This document shows, in pieces, positions 6,554-15,037 of a DNA stretch of 64,000 nucleotides (position 1 is the first letter of the stretch; each line of letters begins with the position of its first letter). The translations under genes and the position numbers were made by a program. The notes beneath the pieces are model-generated. The model did not search any database and was not told the origin of the DNA. It worked only from the letters and a program-made list of their open reading frames with translations. This stretch comes from Methylomonas sp. 11b (GTDB taxonomy: Bacteria > Pseudomonadota > Gammaproteobacteria > Methylococcales > Methylomonadaceae), in assembly GCF_000515215.1 (NCBI RefSeq), contig NZ_KI911557.1:186001-250000 (forward strand), read 5' to 3'.

Positions 6554-9500
6554 AATCTTTTCCGTGGGCGATTCCGCCTATTTGCAAGCTGTCCTCAATG
6601 CGATTGCGATGATCTCTGGCACCGGCGACTACAGTGCCGCGGCGGCCGTCGGCGGTTTGATCGGCGTCATCATCGTCATGCTCAGGGCGTTGTTGCAATG
6701 GGATGGCCGAGGCATTCGCTATCAGGATTTATTGCTGGCCTATGTGTTGTGGTTGATGCTGTATGCGCCGTCGGTACGGGTGTCGATCGAGGATGCTTAT
6801 ACTGGCAGCGTGGTAGTGGTCGACAACGTACCGTTGGGGCCGGCGGTCGTAGGCAGCGTGATGTCGAACATGGGTTATCGTACGACACGGTTATTCGAAC
6901 AAGGCTTTGGAACACCGTCGATGACCGGCAATGGCTTTGCCGACAGCTTGCAGACCCTAACGGCGGTACGGAAGAATCTGTTGTCGCGAGTGAATTTAGG
7001 CGCAGCCAACGTGCCGAATGCCGGTAGCGACATGGAAACCTCGTTTGCCAATTATGTGCGTGAATGCACGTTGACCGGTGTTGATTTAAACCAGAAATCG
7101 GTGGATGCCATCTTACGCGATGCGGATCCCCTGAATGCCATCCGCTTCGATTCCGACATCTACATGACCCAAATCTATGTCGGTGGCCAACCGCAAACCA
7201 AAACCTGTACCGATGCCTGGGCCGATTTGAGCGTAGTGGCCAATGGAAATTTTGCGACGGCGCTGGAAGGGTTGTTGCAACCGACCTTGGGCGTACCGGC
7301 GGCAGGCGATACGGTGCCGAAAATCCAGGATGCCTTCGATGCGTTGGCCGGACCCGGCGTAGTCGATGCCGCCGATTACATGCTGATGTCGGCGATCCTG
7401 CCGATGTTCGAGAAAGGCGTGATCGGCCGGCATGAAGACGGTTTGCATTGGAACAAAGCGGCGATGGTCGAGCAAGCCATCCAGCAACGCAACACCCAAT
7501 GGGCCGCCGAACAAACCCTGTTTGCCAAGATCGTCCGACCGATGATGGCCTTCATCGAAGGCTTGAGTTATGCCATCGCACCGATCATGGCCTTTGTGGT
7601 GATGCTGGGCAATGTCGGCATCCGGATGAATATCGGCTACTTCTCGATGTTGCTGTGGATCCAATTGTGGATGCCGATTTTGGCGGTGATCAATCTGTTC
7701 ATCCAAATGTCGGCCGCAGGCAAAATGGCTGCACTGACTACGGCGACTTACAATTTGCCGTCAATGATGGGCATTTACCAGCTGGATATGGAGTTGCAAC
7801 AATGGCTGTCGATTGGCGGCATGTTGGCCGCGTCGACGCCGGCCATCACCTTGATGCTGATTTATCGCGGGGCAGTGACTGCTACCCATTTTTTGGGACG
7901 GATGGACGGTGGCGATTATGTGAACGAGAAAATCGCTACGCCGGATGTGGTCAGCCCGGCGCCGGTCTTGAATGCGCAAGCGCAGCATCAATACAGTCCA
8001 TTGTCGGCGGTTACTCAAACCGGGGTCGACAAGGTGCTGCCGACCTTTACCGCCGGGAAGGACATGAGCGCGGCCGTTTCATCTGCCTATTCAGCGTCCG
8101 AGCAAGCCACCAATAGCTTTATGCATAGCGTGTCGTCCACGGCGTCGAAGTCGGCGAGCATCAGCAGCGATGCGTTTGATAGTCGTTCATTGGGCAATCA
8201 AATCGCCAGCAGTTCCAGTTATACCGATGCCTATAATCGTCAATTTGGCGAAGCTTTTGCCAAGAAGCATGCGGATACTGGTATTTCTGCGGATCACTTT
8301 TCGGCGCTGGTGGCTGGCAGTGCCAATGCCGGCGGCAAGACCTCAAACGATAAATTGAATGCAGCGATTTCGGGGCGACTACAAAATGATTTTAAAGTCG
8401 GTCAGGATAAGTCCGATGCCATCGCCGCCGACATCAGTCAAACCGTCAATGACAGTCAGGGTTATCAAGCCGGCTTGGCTAAAAGCCTGGCACTGGATGC
8501 GCAGACCGGTACCCGAAACGTCGCCTCAATGGGGCTACAAAATCAATCGTTGTCCTCGTTGCAACACAGCGCAACCGACGCGGTATCCGCCAGCGAATCC
8601 TATCAACAAACTTTATCGGCTCAACAACGCTTCGGAACGCAAGCGAGCTTCGGTGCGGCGGAAACGGGATACAAAATCGCGCATGATCCTGGCTTGATGG
8701 AACGCCTGGATCAAACCCTCGATCAATATGGCTTGCGAGGTGATACGCAGCGACTGGCCTCGCAATGGAAAGCCGCCGGTTGGATTAGCGATGCCGATCA
8801 GGCCTATGCCGCCGCTGGCATGTCGTTATTGACCGGCTTCTCGTCACCCAGTTACCGCACGCTGGATGATCAACAATCGCACCAAGCACACATCTCGGGT
8901 TACCAACTGTTGGGCGATGCCTTTAATGCGCCGCAGGCCGATCAAAGGTGGAATGCCAACCGGAACGAAACCTTGAAAACCAATGCTCCTGAAACTGGCA
9001 AGGTTCAGACATCAGTCGAACAGGCTCAGCTTAAAGACCCACGCGTTGAAACCGAATCGCTAGAACAGCGTACGCAGACACGGATTCGTTCAGCGACGGG
9101 GAAAATTGCCGGCGGCGAGGCCAGTATCGAAGCACAACATGATCGTAACCTGGCTGAGCGTGAACAAAACTCAAAAGAAGGCTTTGGGAAATTGGCGAAT
9201 GTCAAGGCAGAGCATTTTAGGCAATCGATTGCGGCTGCGGCCAATGACACGCCTTCTGCTGCAGAGTTGTCTTACAACTACATAGGCGGTGGAGTCTACA
9301 GTACTGCTAAAAATCTTGAAGCCATGGGAGCTGCTGGACAGGAGTACTTGAAACAATTCAATAATAGTTATGATGAAGCGCAGTCAAGAGGTGCTGGAAA
9401 TTGGGACGCTTTTAAACACGCGGCATCCCAGTCCTATCCTGGTTTCGCTCAAGCTACGCAAGCCTGGGCTGATCAAAGAGTCAATAAAGTTGCCGACAAG

Positions 9501-9743
9501 CTGACATCAAGTCAGCAAGCTTATTATCGTGCTGCTATGTTTGAAGCCTTTGATGGGATCGCTGTGAGTAGTGAAAACACTGGTGGATTGGGGGAAGCGA
9601 AGCAGAAGATGATAAATGAAGAAGGCGAAAATGAAGCCAATACTATCGCTAAATTATTGAGAAGTGCAGCTGGCCAAAACAGACAGGATCTGATCGACCA
9701 GATAGGACAATATAATCGAGCCCGTGGGCTGATCAATTATTGA
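6546..9743 (+). CDS. traG: TraG, mating-pair stabilisation and entry-exclusion target protein
   Basis: The protein has 1065 residues, within the range of F TraG (938) and SXT TraG (about 1190). The N-terminal part has membrane segments at about 10-50 and 60-80, a periplasmic region to about 320, then further membrane segments from about 325 to 440, as in TraG_N proteins. From about 500 onward it is serine-, alanine- and glutamine-rich and largely helical, the typical soluble C-terminal half. TraG stabilises mating pairs and, in SXT/R391 and F, its periplasmic or cytoplasmic part is read by the recipient exclusion protein. AAAGG lies about ten bases before the start. The last 150 residues use AT-richer codons than the rest, which may mark recombination at the element-specific end. 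Confidence 0.9.
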   Translation: MFEIFSVGDSAYLQAVLNAIAMISGTGDYSAAAAVGGLIGVIIVMLRALLQWDGRGIRYQDLLLAYVLWLMLYAPSVRVSIEDAYTGSVVVVDNVPLGPAVVGSVMSNMGYRTTRLFEQGFGTPSMTGNGFADSLQTLTAVRKNLLSRVNLGAANVPNAGSDMETSFANYVRECTLTGVDLNQKSVDAILRDADPLNAIRFDSDIYMTQIYVGGQPQTKTCTDAWADLSVVANGNFATALEGLLQPTLGVPAAGDTVPKIQDAFDALAGPGVVDAADYMLMSAILPMFEKGVIGRHEDGLHWNKAAMVEQAIQQRNTQWAAEQTLFAKIVRPMMAFIEGLSYAIAPIMAFVVMLGNVGIRMNIGYFSMLLWIQLWMPILAVINLFIQMSAAGKMAALTTATYNLPSMMGIYQLDMELQQWLSIGGMLAASTPAITLMLIYRGAVTATHFLGRMDGGDYVNEKIATPDVVSPAPVLNAQAQHQYSPLSAVTQTGVDKVLPTFTAGKDMSAAVSSAYSASEQATNSFMHSVSSTASKSASISSDAFDSRSLGNQIASSSSYTDAYNRQFGEAFAKKHADTGISADHFSALVAGSANAGGKTSNDKLNAAISGRLQNDFKVGQDKSDAIAADISQTVNDSQGYQAGLAKSLALDAQTGTRNVASMGLQNQSLSSLQHSATDAVSASESYQQTLSAQQRFGTQASFGAAETGYKIAHDPGLMERLDQTLDQYGLRGDTQRLASQWKAAGWISDADQAYAAAGMSLLTGFSSPSYRTLDDQQSHQAHISGYQLLGDAFNAPQADQRWNANRNETLKTNAPETGKVQTSVEQAQLKDPRVETESLEQRTQTRIRSATGKIAGGEASIEAQHDRNLAEREQNSKEGFGKLANVKAEHFRQSIAAAANDTPSAAELSYNYIGGGVYSTAKNLEAMGAAGQEYLKQFNNSYDEAQSRGAGNWDAFKHAASQSYPGFAQATQAWADQRVNKVADKLTSSQQAYYRAAMFEAFDGIAVSSENTGGLGEAKQKMINEEGENEANTIAKLLRSAAGQNRQDLIDQIGQYNRARGLINY

Positions 9744-10348
9744 AAGGTGGATTTTACTGGTTTTTTCCAGGCTAGGATAAAGACAGCAACAAAGCCACGA
9801 GCAATAATCATAAAGAAAAATAGAGCAACATAGCCAGCTAGCGCCGGGAACTCATGGGCAATAAACATGGAAACTAATACCAATATCGCCCAATAGTAAT
9901 TACTTTGATGAAGAAACTTGGCTGCCATACGCTCGACTCCCTGAAATACTAATTCAGCCAATATCAACGCAAGAAAGAACACCGTTCCGAATGCTGCAAA
10001 CAAACTGATGTTATCTGGGAGGTTTCCCCAGTCAGCAACAAACCATAGCACTACAAGACATATCGTTATAGTTACCAGCTTTTGAAGAACTAAAAAGGAA
10101 AGAACATCTGAATATCTGGATTGGATAAATCGCGTAAAACCCGATGGGAACGATGCAAACGTGCTTCCGCAAAACGGGCAAATCGATTTCAGTGGCTGGC
10201 CATAGTAAGTGACAACTCGTGGCACCATAGAGCGTTTACAGTCATGGCAATGTACAGTGGCATGATGTCCGCTAAAAACTGAATGGACGTTCGATTGCTG
10301 AATCGTGGCTCGGCCTTTAAATCGGTTTGATAGAGAGGATGACATCAT
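9737..10348 (-). CDS. Zinc-ribbon membrane protein next to traG, possible exclusion protein
   Basis: The protein has 203 residues. Residues 34-63 carry CHDC and CPFC pairs, a zinc-ribbon pattern. After residue 85 there are about four hydrophobic segments (around 86-103, 113-133, 148-164 and 168-193). GGGAG lies four bases before the first ATG; a second ATG follows at once. The stop overlaps the end of traG tail to tail by seven bases. In SXT/R391 and IncA/C elements the gene after traG is eex, a small inner-membrane protein that blocks redundant transfer by recognising TraG. The location and topology suggest the same job, but the opposite strand and the zinc ribbon differ from known Eex proteins. 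Function is an inference. Confidence 0.65.
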   Translation of the reverse strand: MMSSSLSNRFKGRATIQQSNVHSVFSGHHATVHCHDCKRSMVPRVVTYYGQPLKSICPFCGSTFASFPSGFTRFIQSRYSDVLSFLVLQKLVTITICLVVLWFVADWGNLPDNISLFAAFGTVFFLALILAELVFQGVERMAAKFLHQSNYYWAILVLVSMFIAHEFPALAGYVALFFFMIIARGFVAVFILAWKKPVKSTFQ

Positions 10349-10665
10349 TAGCTCCCGAATATCTTGGTGCGATTATCGTACGTCGATATTGCAGAATTTC
10401 CAAGTCATGATATTGAAATTATTGGATTATTTTACCTTAAGGTTGATCTATTTACACCCTCAGTCTGACTCAGACTGAGGGCTCATTTATATTGTCTCTA
10501 AGCGCTGAGCACGCCTTGCTTCATTTGCAATTTGTCAGAAACGAATTTAGATTTCTGACACTCGATTTATGAATCAGAGTTTGCAAACAAACTCATTCTT
10601 TAAGAGTGGTACTTTGCTGTCTAAGGCTTTAGCATCAAAATCTAGTGGGTTTCGATTCATGTCCC
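10349..10665. other. Noncoding gap with three hairpins
   Basis: Three inverted repeats lie in this 317-base gap. At 10457-10481 twelve-base arms (CCCTCAGTCTGA and complement) flank a single base. At 10533-10560 TGTCAGAAA pairs with TTTCTGACA over ten bases. At 10577-10594 GAGTTTG pairs with CAAACTC around CAAA. None has a clear T-run in the needed place, although the third is followed by a T-rich stretch on the plus strand. They may act as terminators between the convergent or tandem minus-strand genes. Confidence 0.4.
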
Positions 10666-11814
10666 TCAGCCCGCCAACAAATCGATATAGGACTGGTAAC
10701 TGTAACTGCGGTTTTTTTTAAGCCCGGTAAATTCCACTACGATACCCAGCTCCTCCAAAACCTTGACCGCCGCCGTAGCGGTTGGGAAGGTTGTGTTCAG
10801 TTTCTGGCGCACCTGTTCGATACTGAAGCGCGGCATCATAGGCAAAAGCTCGAACAAACGATAACTGGCCGGACCGACTTTCGTCGCAGCCAGCAGGCGC
10901 CGCCGATCCGCCGTGATCAGGCTGGCAATTGCCACAATATTGCGTTCGGCATCGGTCGCGGCCACCGCCACCGCTTCCAAAAAGAACGACACCCATCCTT
11001 CCCAGTCACCCTCGCTACGGATGGCAGACAAACGGCGGTAATACTCGCTCTGATGTTGTTTCAAGTAGCCGCTAAGATAGAGCAAGGGTTCTGGTAATAA
11101 GCCCCAATGCTCCATTAATGCCGCAATCAGCAAGCGACCAATCCGGCCGTTGCCATCTAGAAACGGGTGAATGGTTTCAAATTGGGCATGCACCAGGGCA
11201 ATTTTTACCAATGGCGGTAACCCGTCAGACGGTGTTGCATGAATGAAACGTTCTACATCAGCCAACAAATCCGCAACCCTTTCCGCCGGTGGCGGCACAA
11301 ACGCCGCATTGCCGGGCCGGGTACCACCAATCCAGTTCTGCGAACGGCGCAACTCGCCGGGTTGTTTACCCGTACCTCTCGCTCCATCCAGCAGTAATTG
11401 ATGAGCATTGCACAACAATCGGACACTGATCGGCAAGCCATCGGCAGCGCGCAGGTTTTCCTGCACCAGACGGAATGCTCGGAGATAGTTGGTCACTTCC
11501 TCCACATCGTCGGTATTACTGACAGCAAAGCCCGCTTCATCGTCAAACAAGTCGGTTAACGTCGCTTGTGTGCCCTCGATTTGTGAGGTCAGTAACGCCT
11601 CCTTTCGGATCGCGCTATACAACAACCAATCTACCGATGGCACTAGGCCGGAAACCCCCGATAACCTTGCCAAGGCCAACTCCGCATTATGATTCAGCCC
11701 CGCAAAGCTTTCGACGGCCAAAGCGGGATTGATCGGCGGTAAGGCATGCGGGACAAACGCCCGCACCGGCTCGCCCAAAGTTGTAGAGGTGATGTAATCG
11801 CCAGTGCTGCGCAT
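10666..11814 (-). CDS. Fic-domain AMP-transferase-like protein
   Basis: The protein has 382 residues. Residues 216-227 read HPFLDGNGRIGR, the complete Fic active site with the catalytic histidine. Residues 76-81 read TSQIEG, the (S/T)xxxE(G/N) inhibitory motif placed N-terminal to the Fic core, which makes this a class II, self-inhibited Fic protein. A winged-helix-like segment follows in the last 70 residues, a common layout (Fic_N, Fic, HTH). Such enzymes transfer AMP from ATP to hydroxyl side chains of target proteins. The gene stands alone between the traG-adjacent gene and the flhDC-like operon, a place where SXT-type elements carry variable cargo. The target is unknown. Confidence 0.88.
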   Translation of the reverse strand: MRSTGDYITSTTLGEPVRAFVPHALPPINPALAVESFAGLNHNAELALARLSGVSGLVPSVDWLLYSAIRKEALLTSQIEGTQATLTDLFDDEAGFAVSNTDDVEEVTNYLRAFRLVQENLRAADGLPISVRLLCNAHQLLLDGARGTGKQPGELRRSQNWIGGTRPGNAAFVPPPAERVADLLADVERFIHATPSDGLPPLVKIALVHAQFETIHPFLDGNGRIGRLLIAALMEHWGLLPEPLLYLSGYLKQHQSEYYRRLSAIRSEGDWEGWVSFFLEAVAVAATDAERNIVAIASLITADRRRLLAATKVGPASYRLFELLPMMPRFSIEQVRQKLNTTFPTATAAVKVLEELGIVVEFTGLKKNRSYSYQSYIDLLAG

Positions 11815-12039
11815 GATATTTAAATTCTTTTTAATTATTCGCCAACATATTAAAGCATTCTTTAATATAAGGCATGGATTTCAAAGAATTCTTGAATTTG
11901 CAAAGTTTGCTTTACTGGGTTATCAAACGCTATAAAAACCTTACATCAGCGAAGGGTTGCGCCATAAGATAGAGAAGACGATCTCAAATCGATGTCCCAA
12001 TGTCTCGAATGCTCATGCCAAGCATCATTCAAACGGTTG

Positions 12040-12576
12040 TCATGTACTTGATACGTTTTTCATGGCACACACCTGGCAGATGGGCTGATAATTGCTGTCA
12101 TAGAAGATCACGAAATCATGATGACATCGACTGCAGTATCGCAATTCTGCCATGCCAGTTTGGATAGCCTCAGCAATCACCCAGGCCTCAGTGAAATTAG
12201 CGGGTCTGATTTTACTGAAAGGTCGTCGCTCACTAATATGACCAGGAAAGGTTTTACAGAAACAATCCCAGGCAAACATCACAGCATTGATATCAATGCC
12301 GGTTTTCACGTTACGTTGACTGGCACAACGATAAATAGACGCAAATACGGCCACATACAAAAATGCTTCGCGGGACCGGGTGATCGAATCGAGGCTAGGG
12401 ATCTTTCCGGGCAGAGGTCTTTCTCGGTGCAGCTTATAATAAATGTACTGTAAATCTTTGTCGCCCAGGCATGAAATGATTTTTTTGACGATCGAAGTGC
12501 GTAATTTTCGCTTTAGCAATTCATATAACAGCCAATGCTCGTACCACTGCAATTGGTAAGGGTGCGAGCGCCTCAT
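12040..12576 (-). CDS. FlhC-like transcription activator subunit (SetC/AcaC type)
   Basis: The protein has 178 residues (E. coli FlhC has 192). Four cysteines at 148, 151, 167 and 170 (CSRC and CQVC) form the zinc site that is diagnostic of FlhC. SXT/R391 (SetC) and IncA/C (AcaC) elements encode FlhC relatives that, with an FlhD-like partner, switch on all transfer genes. The start overlaps the end of the FlhD-like gene by four bases, as expected for subunits of one complex. Together with the relaxase and traFHG nearby, the role as master activator of transfer is a strong inference. No flagellar genes are in the window. Confidence 0.82.
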   Translation of the reverse strand: MRRSHPYQLQWYEHWLLYELLKRKLRTSIVKKIISCLGDKDLQYIYYKLHRERPLPGKIPSLDSITRSREAFLYVAVFASIYRCASQRNVKTGIDINAVMFAWDCFCKTFPGHISERRPFSKIRPANFTEAWVIAEAIQTGMAELRYCSRCHHDFVIFYDSNYQPICQVCAMKNVSST

Positions 12577-12878
12577 GATGCGCCATCCTGGGCTAGTATC
12601 GATAATAATTCTTTGGCCCGATGTTCTGGAGAATCTGTGGCAAATGTTTGTATTTCAATAAATTCTCGCCAGTGACTGGGATTGATTCGAGGACTAAATT
12701 TTAGATAGTCGCTTCCAGCCAATGCTTTCAGCTGTTTGATCGACATATTGCGGAGTATTTCAATGGCGTCTGTCGGCAAACCAAGATAAAACTGAGCCTT
12801 ATACGCATCGCCGGCGGCAATCATCCCTTTGGCCACCAGCAAGTAATCCAGGTTGAGGTTATACAAATCATTGTCCAT
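12573..12878 (-). CDS. FlhD-like transcription activator subunit (SetD/AcaD type)
   Basis: The protein has 101 residues, slightly shorter than FlhD (about 116). It starts DLYNLNLDYLLVAKGMIAAG and continues with FYLGLPTDAIEILRNMSIKQL, the helical dimer core seen in FlhD-family proteins. It precedes and overlaps the FlhC-like gene by four bases on the minus strand, so the partners are translated together. By analogy with SetDC and AcaDC the complex would bind operators upstream of the transfer operons; the related palindromes at 1178 and 3834-3927 are candidates for those sites, which is untested. Confidence 0.72.
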   Translation of the reverse strand: MDNDLYNLNLDYLLVAKGMIAAGDAYKAQFYLGLPTDAIEILRNMSIKQLKALAGSDYLKFSPRINPSHWREFIEIQTFATDSPEHRAKELLSILAQDGAS

Positions 12879-12891
12879 TCAAATGACCTGT

Positions 12892-13539
12892 CTAAATGAT
12901 CGTTCTGATATGCGCTGCTAGGTTAATGACATTTTGGCCATACTCAATGGCGGCAGGAATATTCTTCCAGTTGTAATAACGCCCTACACCCAAGGCGAAG
13001 TTATCTGGCGATGATTGAATCGCTTTGGCGAGCAACTCAGCGCCTATCTCGAGGTTGGTCGTTGGATCGAGCAACTGTTCGGGCTTATCAACCCGGTGGC
13101 CATGCCAGCGCAGATTGACTTGCATAATGCCGATGTCGACATTTCGGTTACCTTCCTTCAGCAGCTGTTTAAGCTGGATAATAGCGTCTTGTTTATTCGT
13201 TGTAATGATGGCTTTGCCGGCATGATTTAGCGCCCAGGGCCAAGGTGTTACTTTGTTTTTCTGATGATGATTTTTCGACTCGATCAACGCTACTGCATAC
13301 AAGACATAGGGATCCAGTTGATGTCGTGCAGCGACGTCCCCCCATACCGTGGTTTGCAGTAAAGATTTGGCAGAAAGGATGCTGGCCGATCGCTCACTTG
13401 ACTGGTTTTCAGCCGCCCAGCTTAACTCGTTTGAAAAACTGGATACGATGCCAATCAATAGCGCGATATGACTGGGTATAAGTGGTATTGGTCTGCCCCG
13501 ACCTCGCGCCGGTGTGACTTTGGTTAAACTCAATAGCAT
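12892..13539 (-). CDS. Lytic transglycosylase (SLT domain) of the conjugation apparatus
   Basis: The protein has 215 residues. A hydrophobic N-terminal segment (about 22-42, ending WAAEN) suggests export to the periplasm. The SLT domain follows: LYAVALIESKN with the catalytic glutamate at 87, then GIMQVNLRWHG, the NLEIGAELLAKAI helix and ALGVGRYYN. Such enzymes cut the glycan chains of peptidoglycan to let the transfer channel through. It is the first gene of an operon with the FlhD-like and FlhC-like genes (13-base gap), the same neighbours that slt has in IncA/C and SXT elements. Confidence 0.85.
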   Translation of the reverse strand: MLLSLTKVTPARGRGRPIPLIPSHIALLIGIVSSFSNELSWAAENQSSERSASILSAKSLLQTTVWGDVAARHQLDPYVLYAVALIESKNHHQKNKVTPWPWALNHAGKAIITTNKQDAIIQLKQLLKEGNRNVDIGIMQVNLRWHGHRVDKPEQLLDPTTNLEIGAELLAKAIQSSPDNFALGVGRYYNWKNIPAAIEYGQNVINLAAHIRTII

Positions 13540-13745
13540 GACACGCTCTCATTCAATGAAGATTAATGAAAGTGTAAAACCTGCAGCCGGAGAAAACTGG
13601 TTTAAAAAATCACCCGTAGGGTCGATATTCGTGGATTATGGATAGGGCATCATCAACAAAGCGTTGGCAAACGCTTGGTGATTTCCGTGTGATCAACGCG
13701 ATAGCATGACAATAAGTCTCCTTAAACAAGCATTAGGAGTTCGTC
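13540..13745. promoter_or_regulatory. Divergent promoter region between slt operon and recombinase gene
   Basis: This 206-base gap must hold the start signals for the slt-flhD-flhC-like operon on the minus strand and the recombinase on the plus strand. A hairpin with arms AAGCGTT and AACGCTT lies at 13659-13676. A clear ribosome site (AGGAG) precedes the recombinase start. No convincing -35/-10 pair was identified. Confidence 0.35.
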
Positions 13746-14375
13746 ATGAATCAGGAAAATCCAAGCAATCGGAATCGGCACGCCCCTTGGAACAAAGGTA
13801 AGTTGATTGGCCAGAAATCGCCTTTAAAGTTGAAAGAAATCTGGGCCATACGCATCCGTTTGCAGATGACCAAAAACACACGGGAACTAGCGTTATTCAA
13901 TCTTGCCATTGACAGCAAACTCCGAGGGTGCGACTTGGTGAAGCTTAAAGTCTGCGATGTGGCTCAAGGCGGCCGGGTATCATCTCGCGCAATGGTCATG
14001 CAACAGAAAACCCATCGTCCGGTGCAATTTGAGATAACCGAACAAACCAGAGACTCATTAGCAAACTGGATTAGCCAGGCTCAATTGAAATCCGATGAAT
14101 ATCTTTTTCCTAGTCGAATTCATGAATCACCACACATTTCAACCCGGCAATACGCTCGCATTGTTGAGCATTGGGTGACGTCAATCGGTCTTGATCCAGC
14201 AGCATACGGAACCCATACGATGCGCCGGACAAAGGCAACCTTGATTTACCGTCGGACAAAAAACTTGCGAGCTGTCCAGCTATTGTTGGGTCATACCAAG
14301 CTTGAAAGTACTGTACGTTATCTTGGAATAGAGGTTGATGACGCACTAGAAATTTCGGAACAGACCGAAATTTAG
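13746..14375 (+). CDS. Tyrosine recombinase, catalytic domain only
   Basis: The protein has 209 residues, half the length of a standard integrase. It contains the catalytic set of the tyrosine recombinase family: Arg60 (SKLRGCDLVKLK), a lysine in the beta-hairpin near 88, His157-x-x-Arg160 (THTMRR), His183 (LLGHTK) and the nucleophile Tyr192. It lacks the N-terminal core-binding domain. AGGAG seven bases before the ATG supports this start. Short forms of this kind are frequent on plasmids and integrated elements, where they may resolve multimers or use a partner for DNA binding. It diverges from the slt operon. Its role in integrating the element is uncertain. Confidence 0.82.
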   Translation: MNQENPSNRNRHAPWNKGKLIGQKSPLKLKEIWAIRIRLQMTKNTRELALFNLAIDSKLRGCDLVKLKVCDVAQGGRVSSRAMVMQQKTHRPVQFEITEQTRDSLANWISQAQLKSDEYLFPSRIHESPHISTRQYARIVEHWVTSIGLDPAAYGTHTMRRTKATLIYRRTKNLRAVQLLLGHTKLESTVRYLGIEVDDALEISEQTEI

Positions 14376-14388
14376 CGTTAAATAATGA

Positions 14389-14418
14389 GGTAGCAGTCGT
14401 TTATTTTTGACTGCTACC
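14389..14418 (+). terminator. Hairpin after the recombinase gene
   Basis: Ten-base arms GGTAGCAGTC and GACTGCTACC flank a ten-base T-rich loop, 14 bases after the recombinase stop. A second inverted repeat (AAATTTCGG / CCGAAATTT, 14350-14373) overlaps the gene end. There is no strong T-run after the stem, so termination efficiency is unclear. Confidence 0.45.
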
Positions 14419-14681
14419 GATTTTGAGCCGGCTAATTCCCACCCATTTTTGACTGTCACGTTGCACCAATAAGGTCAATAGTTAGGGGTGCGGAGTTACT
14501 AAGAGTTATATATCCAGTGAATCAGCCGAATGGCAGGTATTCGGTAAGCAAATCGACATTATGGCCGAGTCACAACGGCCATTACCTGCCGGTCGAGACA
14601 ACTTTCCAATTTCAACTATTTAAGGCATCCTGTACCCAATTGAGTGTCCGGTTTTAGGCGAGCAAATTGCCCTTATCACTG
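14419..14681. other. Noncoding flank of the insertion sequence
   Basis: No gene is seen between the recombinase hairpin and the IS3-family element. The sequence contains no clear repeat apart from the four-base target site ACTG at its right edge. This gap may contain the junction between transfer genes and later cargo. Confidence 0.4.
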
Positions 14682-14750
14682 GGTAATCCCCCCTGAAAAA
14701 AGCAGCGTTTAAAAGTAGAATTTTCTCGTAACAGACGAAGGAAGTTTTAC

Positions 14751-15017
14751 ATGAAGACCTCACGATTTAGTGACAGCCAGATTCTGGCGATTTTGAAGCA
14801 AGCGGACGCCGGCACGCCAGTGCCTGAGATCTGTCGGGAACACGGTGTTAGCTCTGCCACGTTTTACAAATGGCGATCCAAATATGGCGGCATGGATGCA
14901 TCCTTGATGGCTCGCCTGAAAGAGCTGGAAGATGAAAACCGGCGACTGAAGAAAATGTATGCCGAAGAACGGCTAAAGGCCGAAATCATCAAGGAAGCCC
15001 TGGAAAAAAAGGCCTAA
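14751..15017 (+). CDS. IS3-family transposase OrfA
   Basis: The protein has 88 residues: a helix-turn-helix for end binding (about residues 5-45, with [20 protein letters not shown]) followed by a leucine-zipper-like helix ([20 protein letters not shown]). GAAGGAAG precedes the start. The 3' end carries the slippery heptamer A AAA AAG at 15005-15011; a -1 slip there leads straight into the orfB frame and would give the OrfAB transposase. OrfA alone normally acts as a regulator of transposition. The sequence resembles the IS407-like branch of the family. Confidence 0.92.
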   Translation: MKTSRFSDSQILAILKQADAGTPVPEICREHGVSSATFYKWRSKYGGMDASLMARLKELEDENRRLKKMYAEERLKAEIIKEALEKKA

Positions 15018-15037
15018 CGCCATCTTGCCGACGCGAG

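Noticed and set aside
12040..12878. FlhD/FlhC-like pair as flagellar master regulator
   Set aside because: No flagellar genes are nearby, and the pair is in an slt operon beside conjugation genes, as in SXT and IncA/C elements.
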